A stretch of DNA of 9,597 bases from Pseudomonadota bacterium. GTDB taxonomy: Bacteria > Desulfobacterota > Desulfobulbia > Desulfobulbales > SURF-16. Where the stretch lies: positions 1 to 9,597 of the forward strand of contig JAUVQZ010000106.1 in the NCBI GenBank assembly GCA_030597865.1, given 5' to 3'. The position numbers and the translations under genes are program-made. How positions within the stretch are numbered: the first letter of the stretch is position 1; every line of letters starts with the position of its first letter. Shown here one piece after another: positions 1 to 5,867 of the stretch. Below the pieces are notes generated by a model. It was not told the DNA's origin and searched no databases. It was given only the letters and a program-made list of their open reading frames with translations.

Positions 1-486
1 GATATCCCCGGCTGGCACGTCTGTATTGGGGCCGATATGACGGCTGAGCTCCATCATGAAACTCTGGCAAAAACGCATGACCTCATTATCCGACTTGCCC
101 TTGGGATTAAAATCAGAACCACCCTTACCGCCGCCCATGGCCAGGGTGGTCAGGCTGTTTTTAAAGACCTGCTCAAAGGCCAGGAATTTGATGATGCCCA
201 GATTTACCGAGGGATGGAAACGCAAGCCCCCCTTATAAGGACCGATGGCGCTGTTCATCTCGACCCGGAAGCCCCGGTTGACCTGGACCTGCTCCTGGTC
301 ATCCATCCAGGGCACCCGAAACATAATCACCCTCTCCGGCTCCGTGATCCGGTCCAGGACAGCCGCCTGTCTATACTCAGGATTTCTGTCTAAAACCGGC
401 TTTACCATATCCAGAACCTCAGACACGGCCTGGTGGAACTCCCTCTGCTCCGGGTCCCTTTCCTTAATCATGGTCAAAATGGACAT
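1..486 (-). CDS. gdhA: NADP-type glutamate dehydrogenase, N-terminal part (cut by window edge)
   Basis: This gene encodes the first 162 residues of a hexameric glutamate dehydrogenase, which interconverts 2-oxoglutarate plus ammonium and glutamate in the cytoplasm. Visible landmarks are the substrate-binding GPYKGG (K85), FKNS (K109), the GGGKGG loop with the expected catalytic lysine K121, and PAGD at 158-161 with the conserved D161. These four residues sit at a constant offset of 4 from K89, K113, K125 and D165 of the Clostridium symbiosum enzyme, as I recall it. The family is usually about 450 residues, so the nucleotide-binding Rossmann domain lies beyond position 1. The start is the ATG whose complement is 484-486, chosen for the strong GAGGAGG element just upstream. 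NADP rather than NAD specificity is inferred from the overall N-terminal similarity, because the cofactor domain is not visible. Confidence 0.95.
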   Translation of the reverse strand, partial: MSILTMIKERDPEQREFHQAVSEVLDMVKPVLDRNPEYRQAAVLDRITEPERVIMFRVPWMDDQEQVQVNRGFRVEMNSAIGPYKGGLRFHPSVNLGIIKFLAFEQVFKNSLTTLAMGGGKGGSDFNPKGKSDNEVMRFCQSFMMELSRHIGPNTDVPAGDI

Positions 487-490
487 TTTA

Positions 491-497
491 CCTCCTC
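491..497 (-). promoter_or_regulatory. Shine-Dalgarno site of gdhA
   Basis: On the minus strand this reads GAGGAGG, near-perfect complementarity to the 3' end of 16S rRNA, four bases before the ATG after GAGGAGG (TAAA). It is the strongest ribosome binding site in the window and fixes the gdhA start. It also suggests high expression, as expected for an ammonium-assimilation enzyme. Confidence 0.8.
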
Positions 498-611
498 TGC
501 AATAGTCGGTGTCTAAAAAAGTTTCTCTTCAACCATCAGCCATTCTTCAATAATGTCTGGTTAAGAAATTACTGGGGATGATGGTGTTGTTTTGGGGTGA
601 GATAAGATTCT

Positions 612-628
612 CTTTGGTTAGGCCAAAG
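612..628. repeat. Short inverted repeat between gdhA and the PEP-binding gene
   Basis: CTTTGG (612-617) and CCAAAG (623-628) can pair around a 5-nt loop. Only a short TTT follows on the plus strand, and there is no convergent plus-strand gene to terminate. It may extend the neighbouring palindrome into a composite structured 3' region. The support is weak because six-base stems arise often by chance. Confidence 0.25.
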
Positions 629-631
629 TTT

Positions 632-667
632 CCCCCTCACCCTGGCCCTCTCCCCCAGGGAGAGGGG
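632..667. repeat. GC-rich intergenic palindrome (REP-like)
   Basis: CCCTCTCCC (646-654) and GGGAGAGGG (658-666) form a perfect 9-bp stem with a 3-nt loop. A CCCCTCACCCTGG-type segment precedes it at 632-645. From memory, this combination matches a palindromic intergenic motif that recurs in many proteobacterial genomes. No T-run follows on either strand, so it is not a classic intrinsic terminator. It sits just past the stop codon of the leftward receiver/PEP-binding gene and before gdhA. There it could still act as a 3' RNA-stabilising or transcription-slowing hairpin. Whether it is repeated elsewhere in this genome cannot be seen here. Confidence 0.6.
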
Positions 668-689
668 ATATAATGTGAAAAAAAACACC

Positions 690-3665
690 TCAATCCGCCA
701 TGGGCAGGTTGAGTTCCGGTTTTTCAGCAACATCCACCATCATCAGACATTCCGACTCGCTGCCGTTGATCTTTATCAGGATATTTGGCCTTATTCGGAC
801 ATGTTTCAAATACTTGGTTTCATTAATCAATTCCTGGTGGGCCAACCAGGCAAGATCAAAGCGGCCCTGCCCTTCGGTTATGGTGATATAGGGGATTCCC
901 AGGGAGGTTATATTCTGAAAAAAATGTGAGCCCTGGGAGGGATCCGCCTTAAACTCGGGTGGTCGCAACTCGATAATGGCGCGCACCCCGGAAATATCCT
1001 GCCATTGCACCGGGATACCAAGCCAGGGATCAGCCGAGCCCCAGCGCCCGGGTCCGGCAAGAAGATAGGGGCGTTTTTGGCCCTCCAGCTCATGATTGAT
1101 CCTATGGATGTCCCGGGCCATATCCGTTGTCTTGGCAGGATCAAACTGCTCAGGTTTGACAAAAACCACGTCAGCAATGTTTTTTATAATGCCATGCCCC
1201 AAACTTTCTTTGGAGTGGCAAAAGGCCTGGGAACGCTCCTCGTCGGTGAGCTCAACCTTATAGTGCTCGCCGCTCTTGACCATGGGCCGCATCTGGAGAA
1301 CATAGAGGGTGCTTTGTGCTGGATCAGCATCAAGGTCCACGGCAAACTCTATTTCAGAGGGACAGCCCAGGCCATCCTGGGTCAGTTGCAAAATCACGGA
1401 CAGGGCCTCGGGCAGGGCTATCAATTTATGCTTTAGGACCTGGGCAAAGGTCACCACCTTCATGCCAGGATGATTACCGTCACGGATGCGCTCCTCCCCA
1501 GGAATATACGTAGAGGCGAGCATCTGCACACTCTGGTCGCTGGCGGCATCCTCTATCTCCCTTTGCACCAAATGGGCGCTGTCATTGGCAGAAAGGGTAC
1601 AGTCATTATTCTCCAGATCCAGGCAGTAAAAAAAGCGCTGGCAATTTTTCAGGATATCCTCAACAGCAGAAAACTGGGGCATGATCTTTGGATATTTCGG
1701 TGAAAAACGTAATGACTTTTCACCCTCGACCACGGTCTTGCCCAAACCCAGGGCCAGATGGACAATGCCCTCCTCCGCCTTCATATAGGAGACCGGGTAG
1801 TAATTATGAGACTGGGCGACACCGGACATGGCCGGATATAAATATTGATCGTACCTGCGGCCGACCAGCGCCTGAATGATAACTGCCATGGAATCCTTCT
1901 CATGGGAGGTCCGCACCGAGCGCGAAAAGGCCTGGGGCCCTGCAAACCAGGTGGAGGCCCAGACCAGCTTGACAGCATCCTGAAACATCTTAAAGCGGAT
2001 CCGGAAATCAGGATGGTTATTGGCCAGCATGTACGTCTTGTACAGTCCGGCGTAGGGCCGGGCATGGCCATCCTCCAGAATACTTGACGACCTGATGGTA
2101 AGGGGCCCCTCTACCTTGGCCAAAAAGGCACGCAGATCACGGCTGAGCCATGCCGGCAGGGGGCAGTCTAGAAAGATGCGGGCGATATCATCATCACTTC
2201 TCCCAAGGCCAAAAAAGCTCAAGGTATTTTCACTGACAAAATCATCAAAACCAGCGGAACCAATCACTGTGGTCTTGGGAAATTCCACCTTCAGCTTGAG
2301 TTCCCGAAGCTCCTGACAGCGCGGCAGGACATTGGCCATAAAGGCCAGCCCCCTGGCCTTGCCGCCCAATGAACCAGCCCCTATTTTGACAAAATCCATA
2401 ACATCAGGATCAAATTCAGCGGCCGAGAACTGGACAACAACCCCCTGCTGGCGATCACGGCGTAAATCATGGACACAGGTAACGAGAAAGGAGCGTATCT
2501 CATCCGTGGACACGAAATCTGAGACCTTGGCCTTTCTGATCCGCAGGGCAAGCTCAACCTCGGAACGAGCCATAATCCAGTTGGAAAAATGATTGTTTTC
2601 AGCGTGATAGAGAAGGGAGGTATCTGAAACGGTTACCAGACATTTCTCAAGGGAGCGAAAATTGGTGGCCCAGGCCTCCATTTTGCCATCCGGAAGGCGA
2701 AAAACGAAATCGCCAAAACCAAGCTGGTTAAGGAAAAAATCATGGATATCCCTTTCAAGGCGTGGAGAATTTTTATCAATAAAGCCAACCCCAACATCCT
2801 CGGCTTTTTGTTTGTTTTCCGACTCAGAACTCAAGAGCAACAGGGATAAGTCAGGATTTCCCTCTCGGATAGTACCAAGAAGACGAATACCGGCCAAAGG
2901 ATCCACCTTGCATTGACGCAGAAATCGGACATCGGAGATGATCGCAAAAACATACTCTCTATACTGTTCGTAGAGTTCGACAGCCTCTTCAAAATTGGTG
3001 GCCAGGAGAATCTTAGGCCGGGCCCGCATCTTGAGAAGGCGATGTTCCTGGTTCAGACTCTCATCAAGAACATCCTGGGTCTGCTGCACCACCTCTTTAT
3101 AGATATGGGGGAGGAAATAAGAGGCGTAATGGGGTGAGTCTTCAACAAGAATGAGGACCCTGACCATGGCCTTGGCCGTATCCACAGACACATTAAGATG
3201 ATCCTCTACATTCTTGATAATGGCGAGGAAAAGGGCGGGATTGGTGGACCAGATGTAAAAATGGTCAATCTCATTACCGCAGGTTAATGGATCAGGGCCA
3301 AGGTTTGCCGACTCAAGGGAATGGGCCAGGAGCACCACCGGCACATCGGGGTACATTCGCTTCACCTCTTTGGCGAGCTGGGGTCCGTCCATATCGTTGA
3401 CCTGGGGCATGGTTACCACCAGGTCATATCGCTTATCACCGAGGAGCTCCAGGGCCTCCTTGGCACTTGAGGCCCATTTCAGGCGGGGAGGATTACTCAG
3501 ATTAAGGCCATGGAACTCATTGATGATCCGGGAGGCAATACTACCATCCTCCTCCATAATAAAGGCGTCATAAGGACTTGAGACCAAGAGGATATCACGC
3601 ACCTTCTTGGCCATAAGCTCATGAAAGACATTAAAATGCTGATCAACCCCGAGATAATTTTCCAT
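690..3665 (-). CDS. Receiver-receiver-PEP/pyruvate-binding domain fusion protein (991 aa)
   Basis: This large soluble protein has a regulatory front half. Residues about 22-150 look like a degenerate receiver: VSS replaces the acidic pair, and a Met stands where the phosphorylated Asp should be in DLVVTM. Residues about 168-310 form a second receiver with all key residues: E175/D176, D245, S279 and K298. Residues about 427-800 match the ATP-grasp PEP/pyruvate-binding domain (PPDK_N) of PEP synthase and pyruvate phosphate dikinase, with GAGSLGGKARG at 429-439, RSSS at 525-528, ED at 531-532 and LQMRP at 790-794. The C-terminal 190 residues contain GPGRWGS (871-877) and GSHFFQN (912-918). The phosphohistidine swivel domain (a TSHAAI-like motif) and the PEP-binding TIM barrel are absent. 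It should therefore not be a complete PEP synthase, and its substrate is unknown. The annotated ATG has no clear ribosome site, and M18 (MAKKVRDI) is an alternative start just before the first domain. A related family occurs in Deltaproteobacteria and Bacteroidetes, from memory. Confidence 0.88.
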   Translation of the reverse strand: MENYLGVDQHFNVFHELMAKKVRDILLVSSPYDAFIMEEDGSIASRIINEFHGLNLSNPPRLKWASSAKEALELLGDKRYDLVVTMPQVNDMDGPQLAKEVKRMYPDVPVVLLAHSLESANLGPDPLTCGNEIDHFYIWSTNPALFLAIIKNVEDHLNVSVDTAKAMVRVLILVEDSPHYASYFLPHIYKEVVQQTQDVLDESLNQEHRLLKMRARPKILLATNFEEAVELYEQYREYVFAIISDVRFLRQCKVDPLAGIRLLGTIREGNPDLSLLLLSSESENKQKAEDVGVGFIDKNSPRLERDIHDFFLNQLGFGDFVFRLPDGKMEAWATNFRSLEKCLVTVSDTSLLYHAENNHFSNWIMARSEVELALRIRKAKVSDFVSTDEIRSFLVTCVHDLRRDRQQGVVVQFSAAEFDPDVMDFVKIGAGSLGGKARGLAFMANVLPRCQELRELKLKVEFPKTTVIGSAGFDDFVSENTLSFFGLGRSDDDIARIFLDCPLPAWLSRDLRAFLAKVEGPLTIRSSSILEDGHARPYAGLYKTYMLANNHPDFRIRFKMFQDAVKLVWASTWFAGPQAFSRSVRTSHEKDSMAVIIQALVGRRYDQYLYPAMSGVAQSHNYYPVSYMKAEEGIVHLALGLGKTVVEGEKSLRFSPKYPKIMPQFSAVEDILKNCQRFFYCLDLENNDCTLSANDSAHLVQREIEDAASDQSVQMLASTYIPGEERIRDGNHPGMKVVTFAQVLKHKLIALPEALSVILQLTQDGLGCPSEIEFAVDLDADPAQSTLYVLQMRPMVKSGEHYKVELTDEERSQAFCHSKESLGHGIIKNIADVVFVKPEQFDPAKTTDMARDIHRINHELEGQKRPYLLAGPGRWGSADPWLGIPVQWQDISGVRAIIELRPPEFKADPSQGSHFFQNITSLGIPYITITEGQGRFDLAWLAHQELINETKYLKHVRIRPNILIKINGSESECLMMVDVAEKPELNLPMAD

Positions 3666-3701
3666 GCCGTAAGGAGAAAGTGATTAGGTTTAACTTCTCC
3701 C

Positions 3702-3725
3702 TTGAAGTATAGCAAATGGCTTCAA
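3702..3725. promoter_or_regulatory. Inverted repeat spanning the promoter, possible operator
   Basis: TTGAAG (3702-3707) and CTTCAA (3720-3725) form a perfect 6-bp dyad with a 12-bp spacer. The extended -10 element lies within it. A half-site spacing of 18 bp centre to centre is not a common repressor geometry. The position over the -10 would suit a repressor, and the dyad could also be chance. Confidence 0.3.
3706..3714 (-). promoter_or_regulatory. Extended -10 promoter of the receiver/PEP-binding gene
   Basis: On the minus strand this reads TGCTATACT, a textbook extended -10 (TGn plus TATACT), about 40 bp before the start codon. No good -35 hexamer lies 16-18 bp upstream, which is tolerated by extended -10 promoters. 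It would give a leader of roughly 35 nt. The call is by inspection only. Confidence 0.5.
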
Positions 3726-3770
3726 TTATTGGGGTTTTTAAATTTGTTTTTTACTACGGATCAAAAAACC

Positions 3771-4232
3771 TTATTTATGGTAGCCGGAACCGGCATTGAT
3801 TGAGTAGGCCCGATAGAGCTGTTCAACAAGGAGAAGGCGGGCCATATCGTGGGTGAATGTCATCCTCGACAGGGAAAGAACAAGGGAGGCCTGACTGAGG
3901 ACTTTTTCACTGAGGCCAAGGGGCCCGCCAATGACCAGGGTCATGGCTCCTGTGCCCTTGTTTTCCAACTCTTCAATGGTCTTGGCCAGTTGCTCTGAGG
4001 AAAGAGATCGGCCCTGTGGGTCAAGGGCAACCAGGTAGCTGCCAGCCGGGACCCGTTCTAAAAGAAAATCTGCCTCCAGATCCTTGTCACCGCCCTTGGC
4101 CGCCCTACCCCTCATCTTGATGTCCACAAGGGTGGCCTTGGTGTAGCGGTTTAGGCGCCTCAAAAACTCATCAACACCCTGCTGGATATAACTTTCCTTT
4201 GTTTTGCCGGTGACCAGGATGGTGATGTGCAT
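3771..4232 (-). CDS. rlmH: 23S rRNA (pseudouridine-1915-N3)-methyltransferase RlmH
   Basis: RlmH (SPOUT family, formerly YbeA) transfers a methyl group from S-adenosylmethionine to N3 of pseudouridine 1915 in helix 69 of 23S rRNA, acting on assembled 70S ribosomes. The 153-residue length is typical. The protein starts MHITILVTGKTKE. It carries LVALDPQGRSLSSEQ at 67-81, the trefoil-knot cofactor segment LVIGGPLGLSE at 99-109, and the family-defining tail from LSLSRMTFTHDMAR (119-132) to the terminal YHK, including EQLYRA and GSGYHK. The ATG (complement of 4230-4232) has only a weak AGG about 11 bases upstream. It is 156 bp downstream of the YkgJ-family gene, with a repeat element in the gap. 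Confidence 0.97.
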   Translation of the reverse strand: MHITILVTGKTKESYIQQGVDEFLRRLNRYTKATLVDIKMRGRAAKGGDKDLEADFLLERVPAGSYLVALDPQGRSLSSEQLAKTIEELENKGTGAMTLVIGGPLGLSEKVLSQASLVLSLSRMTFTHDMARLLLVEQLYRAYSINAGSGYHK

Positions 4233-4292
4233 GACAAAAAGAACCTGGGAGAAAAAAAGAAAAATGAGTGCCTTGCAAAAGGCGATACATCA

Positions 4293-4353
4293 ACCACAGA
4301 GAAACAGTGCGTAATAAAAAGGTTTTTTCTCTGTTCTCTGCGCACTCTGTGGT
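4293..4353. repeat. CACAGAG-type intergenic inverted repeat
   Basis: ACCACAG (4293-4299) pairs with CTGTGGT (4347-4353), and AGTGCG (4306-4311) pairs with CGCACT (4341-4346). Together they form a stem of 7 plus 6 bp with a 6-nt bulge on one side and a 29-nt loop. The right arm, with repeated CTCTG words and a T-run in front, resembles a CACAGAG/CTCTGTG intergenic repeat that I recall from many bacterial genomes. It lies between rlmH and the YkgJ-family gene, both leftward, so it would be transcribed if they share an mRNA. Copy number in this genome is unknown. Confidence 0.6.
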
Positions 4354-4388
4354 GAAATTTTATGGATCTATCAAGAAAGTTGGGTCGA

Positions 4389-4823
4389 TTAGAACTTCTG
4401 CTTCTTCAAGACCTCACGCAGAATTTCGCAGAAACGCGTATAACCCAGCTCTTTTTTGATGCCGGGACAGGAACTGCTGATGGCCGTAAAATTGGCCTGA
4501 TCAGCAAGCATGCTGGGATGAACGGGCCACTGACTGCAACGCCAGGGTTTGCCTTCGTGAATTGTACAACCGTTATCAAAGAAAATACAGTGCCCATCAA
4601 CGATTTTCATCTGAATAACATTGCCGGTGACGCGTAGATATTTCTCCCTTAACTCGTCGAAATTCATGCCGAGATGATTGCACATCCTCTCAACATCCTT
4701 GTCATTCATGGAAACGGTTGTTTCACCATGGCAGCAATATCCACATTGCTGGCAATCAAAAATATCAGCCTCGTCCGCCATCATATCTACCATCTTAAAA
4801 ATTAGAAATCGTGCCCTGGGCAC
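4389..4823 (-). CDS. YkgJ-family cysteine-cluster protein (putative Zn or Fe-S binding)
   Basis: This small cytoplasmic protein belongs to the YkgJ-type (UPF0153) cysteine-cluster family. The hallmark CQQCGYCC sits at residues 24-31. Further cysteines are in GHCIFF (C79), NGCTIHEGKPWRC (C86, C96), SCPG (C119) and FCE (C132), so nine cysteines are available to bind metal. Members are generally annotated as Fe-S or zinc binding, but the biochemical role is poorly defined. The longest reading frame starts at GTG (4823), inside a perfect palindrome and without a ribosome site. ATG codons at 4796, 4787 and 4784 give MVDMMADEADIFDC and sit closer to the first conserved cysteine, so the true start is probably one of these. 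Nothing else in the sequence limits its partner or substrate. Confidence 0.85.
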   Translation of the reverse strand: MPRARFLIFKMVDMMADEADIFDCQQCGYCCHGETTVSMNDKDVERMCNHLGMNFDELREKYLRVTGNVIQMKIVDGHCIFFDNGCTIHEGKPWRCSQWPVHPSMLADQANFTAISSSCPGIKKELGYTRFCEILREVLKKQKF

Positions 4824-4829
4824 CCAGGG
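4814..4829. repeat. Perfect 7-bp palindrome at the YkgJ-family start
   Basis: CCCTGGG (4814-4820), a 2-nt spacer and CCCAGGG (4823-4829) form a near-continuous dyad. As RNA, a 2-nt loop would force opening of one pair, giving a 6-bp stem with a 4-nt loop. It overlaps the first possible GTG start of the YkgJ-family gene and lies about 100 bp after the algH stop. It could be an operator, or a hairpin in the algH 3' region. There is no T-run on the minus strand to make it a terminator. Confidence 0.4.
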
Positions 4830-4925
4830 AGTCTGAAACCATCAACCCTAAGCAGCCAATGTAAGAATGCACCTCTGATACCATAAAGCGTAGCTGAGCT
4901 CAAAGGAAATATGGTTGGTTTTAAT

Positions 4926-5483
4926 TCAGGCATTGCCGGGGATATCGGCATAGAGATTAATATCAATACCATACTTGGCCGCCACCTGTTTCCATAGGGC
5001 ATCTGTGGGGGTATGAAAGAGGTCTCGGGCCTCGGCCGGCAGGGTGAGCCAGCCCTCACGAGACAACTCCTCTTCCAACTGACCAGGGCCCCAACCTGCA
5101 TAACCAAGGGCAAAAAGATAATGCTCCGGGCCTCTCCCCTTCGCCACATCAACAAGCAGGTTTGGATCCCGGCTGAGGTAGACCTGGTCCATCACTCGCT
5201 GACTCTGGCCGCCGACATAGTCAGCGCTGTGGACAATGAAGGCGGACTCGACATCCACAGGGCCACCGTAATAGAGTGGCGGCAAGGCAATATCAGCCGC
5301 AGCCATATCGATTTTTTTAAAGACATCGAACATGGAAAAGTCAGCAAGGGGCTGGTTAACAACCAGTCCCATGGCGCCATCAACCTCGTCATGAACGCAG
5401 ATTAAAATCACGGATTTCATAAAACGCGGATCATACATCTGGTTTGTTGCCACCAGAAAATTTCCCTGTAAACTCTCCATCAT
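4926..5483 (-). CDS. algH: YqgE/AlgH family protein
   Basis: This is a 185-residue member of the YqgE/AlgH (UPF0301) family, close to the usual 185-190. The conserved opening GNFLVATNQMYDPRF (7-21) leads into SVILICVHDEVDGAMGLVVN (24-43), followed by YYGGPV (71-76) and LGYAGWGPGQLEEEL (126-140), all diagnostic. In Pseudomonas AlgH was linked genetically to alginate regulation, but the molecular function is unresolved. No signal peptide or membrane segment is seen, so it should be cytoplasmic. Two ATGs are adjacent. A GGGGTG element leaves a better spacing for the second (complement of 5478-5480), so the protein may begin MESLQG. It diverges from glgB across a 384-bp intergenic region. Confidence 0.95.
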   Translation of the reverse strand: MMESLQGNFLVATNQMYDPRFMKSVILICVHDEVDGAMGLVVNQPLADFSMFDVFKKIDMAAADIALPPLYYGGPVDVESAFIVHSADYVGGQSQRVMDQVYLSRDPNLLVDVAKGRGPEHYLFALGYAGWGPGQLEEELSREGWLTLPAEARDLFHTPTDALWKQVAAKYGIDINLYADIPGNA

Positions 5484-5645
5484 TCACCCCAGCCTTTTTA
5501 ACGGCCCATTTCAATATTAGTAGTTGTTATCACAGCCATCATCCCCTGGAAATAATCGCCAAGAAAAGGCCCTGGCAAGGCAGTTCAATCCCGGCCCACC
5601 CAAGGCACAACATGCAATTTTTATTAGATATTCTCCCCCCAAATA

Positions 5646-5654
5646 TGCTATCCT
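5646..5654 (+). promoter_or_regulatory. Possible extended -10 promoter upstream of the hairpin region
   Basis: TGCTATCCT reads as an extended -10 (TGn plus TATCCT). The -35 position is poor; TTAGAT at 5624-5629 would need a 19-bp spacer. If active, transcription would begin near 5661, right at the base of the GTGC/GCAC hairpin. The support is weak without start-site data. Confidence 0.3.
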
Positions 5655-5661
5655 CAGTTTC

Positions 5662-5720
5662 GTGCCCCCATGAATATTGCCGGGGCGCTGCACTGGGCCT
5701 GTCGAGGGGCGTTTAATTTT
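5662..5720 (+). other. Alternative GC-rich hairpins, possible attenuator or small RNA
   Basis: GTGCCCCC (5662-5669) can pair with GGGG (5682-5685) and GCAC (5690-5693) around a 4-nt bulge. The same GCCCC can instead pair with GGGGC at 5706-5710, which is followed by GTTTAATTTT (5711-5720), a modest terminator-like T-rich stretch. Mutually exclusive pairings of this sort are the layout of an attenuator, or of a short terminated RNA of about 60 nt. I do not recognise any known riboswitch or RNA family, and the stems are short. Confidence 0.25.
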
Positions 5721-5730
5721 CCTTATCAAC

Positions 5731-5760
5731 TTGACTCTTTATCCACCAAACCAATAAAAT
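5731..5760 (+). promoter_or_regulatory. Sigma70-like promoter of glgB
   Basis: TTGACT at 5731-5736 and TAAAAT at 5755-5760 are separated by 18 bp, and each differs from the consensus by one base. The predicted start near 5767 leaves a leader of about 100 nt before glgB. Part of the spacer, TATCCACCAAACCA (5740-5753), recurs at 8170-8183 after glgB, so it may also be a regulator binding site. Confidence 0.6.
5740..5753 (+). repeat. Copy 1 of a direct repeat flanking glgB
   Basis: TATCCACCAAACCA here is identical to 8170-8183. Both copies are preceded by TTGACTC (2 bp away here, 7 bp away in the other copy). Both are followed one base later by a TA-starting, -10-like hexamer (TAAAAT here, TATGAA there). 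The layout suggests a duplicated promoter or a shared operator. Confidence 0.6.
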
Positions 5761-5867
5761 CGAGAGTTGAGACCCTGTTTTCGGGCCACTGCTAAGCCTA
5801 AGCCAACCATCATGTATTCGAATATATCAGTAACGATATGTAATTTCGACCTTTTCCAGGTGAAAAA

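Larger units (their letters stand above)
5484..5867. other. Divergent intergenic region between algH and glgB
   Basis: These 384 bp hold no convincing protein gene. Towards glgB they contain a weak extended -10 promoter (5646-5654), a GC-rich hairpin region (5662-5720) and a better sigma70-like promoter (5731-5760). The algH side is AT-rich, but I find no clear -35/-10 pair there on the minus strand; TAATAT near 5516-5521 is the only -10-like hexamer. The last 100 bp before glgB form its likely leader and show no strong hairpin. Confidence 0.55.

Noticed and set aside
37..505. Plus-strand open frames opposite gdhA
   Set aside because: The minus strand carries unmistakable glutamate dehydrogenase motifs with a strong ribosome site, so the plus-strand frames are shadows.
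1005..1436. 143-codon plus-strand open frame inside the PEP-binding gene
   Set aside because: It lies entirely antisense to a gene with clear conserved motifs, and its translation shows no domain. It is a shadow frame.
690..3665. Annotating the 991-residue protein as PEP synthase (ppsA)
   Set aside because: Only the nucleotide-binding ATP-grasp part is shared. The phosphohistidine motif and the PEP-binding barrel are absent, so the reaction cannot be assumed.
5581..5610. tRNA-like stretch (GTTCAATCCC followed by a CCCA-like end)
   Set aside because: The bases flanking TTCAATC do not form a T-stem, and no anticodon or acceptor arm can be built upstream.
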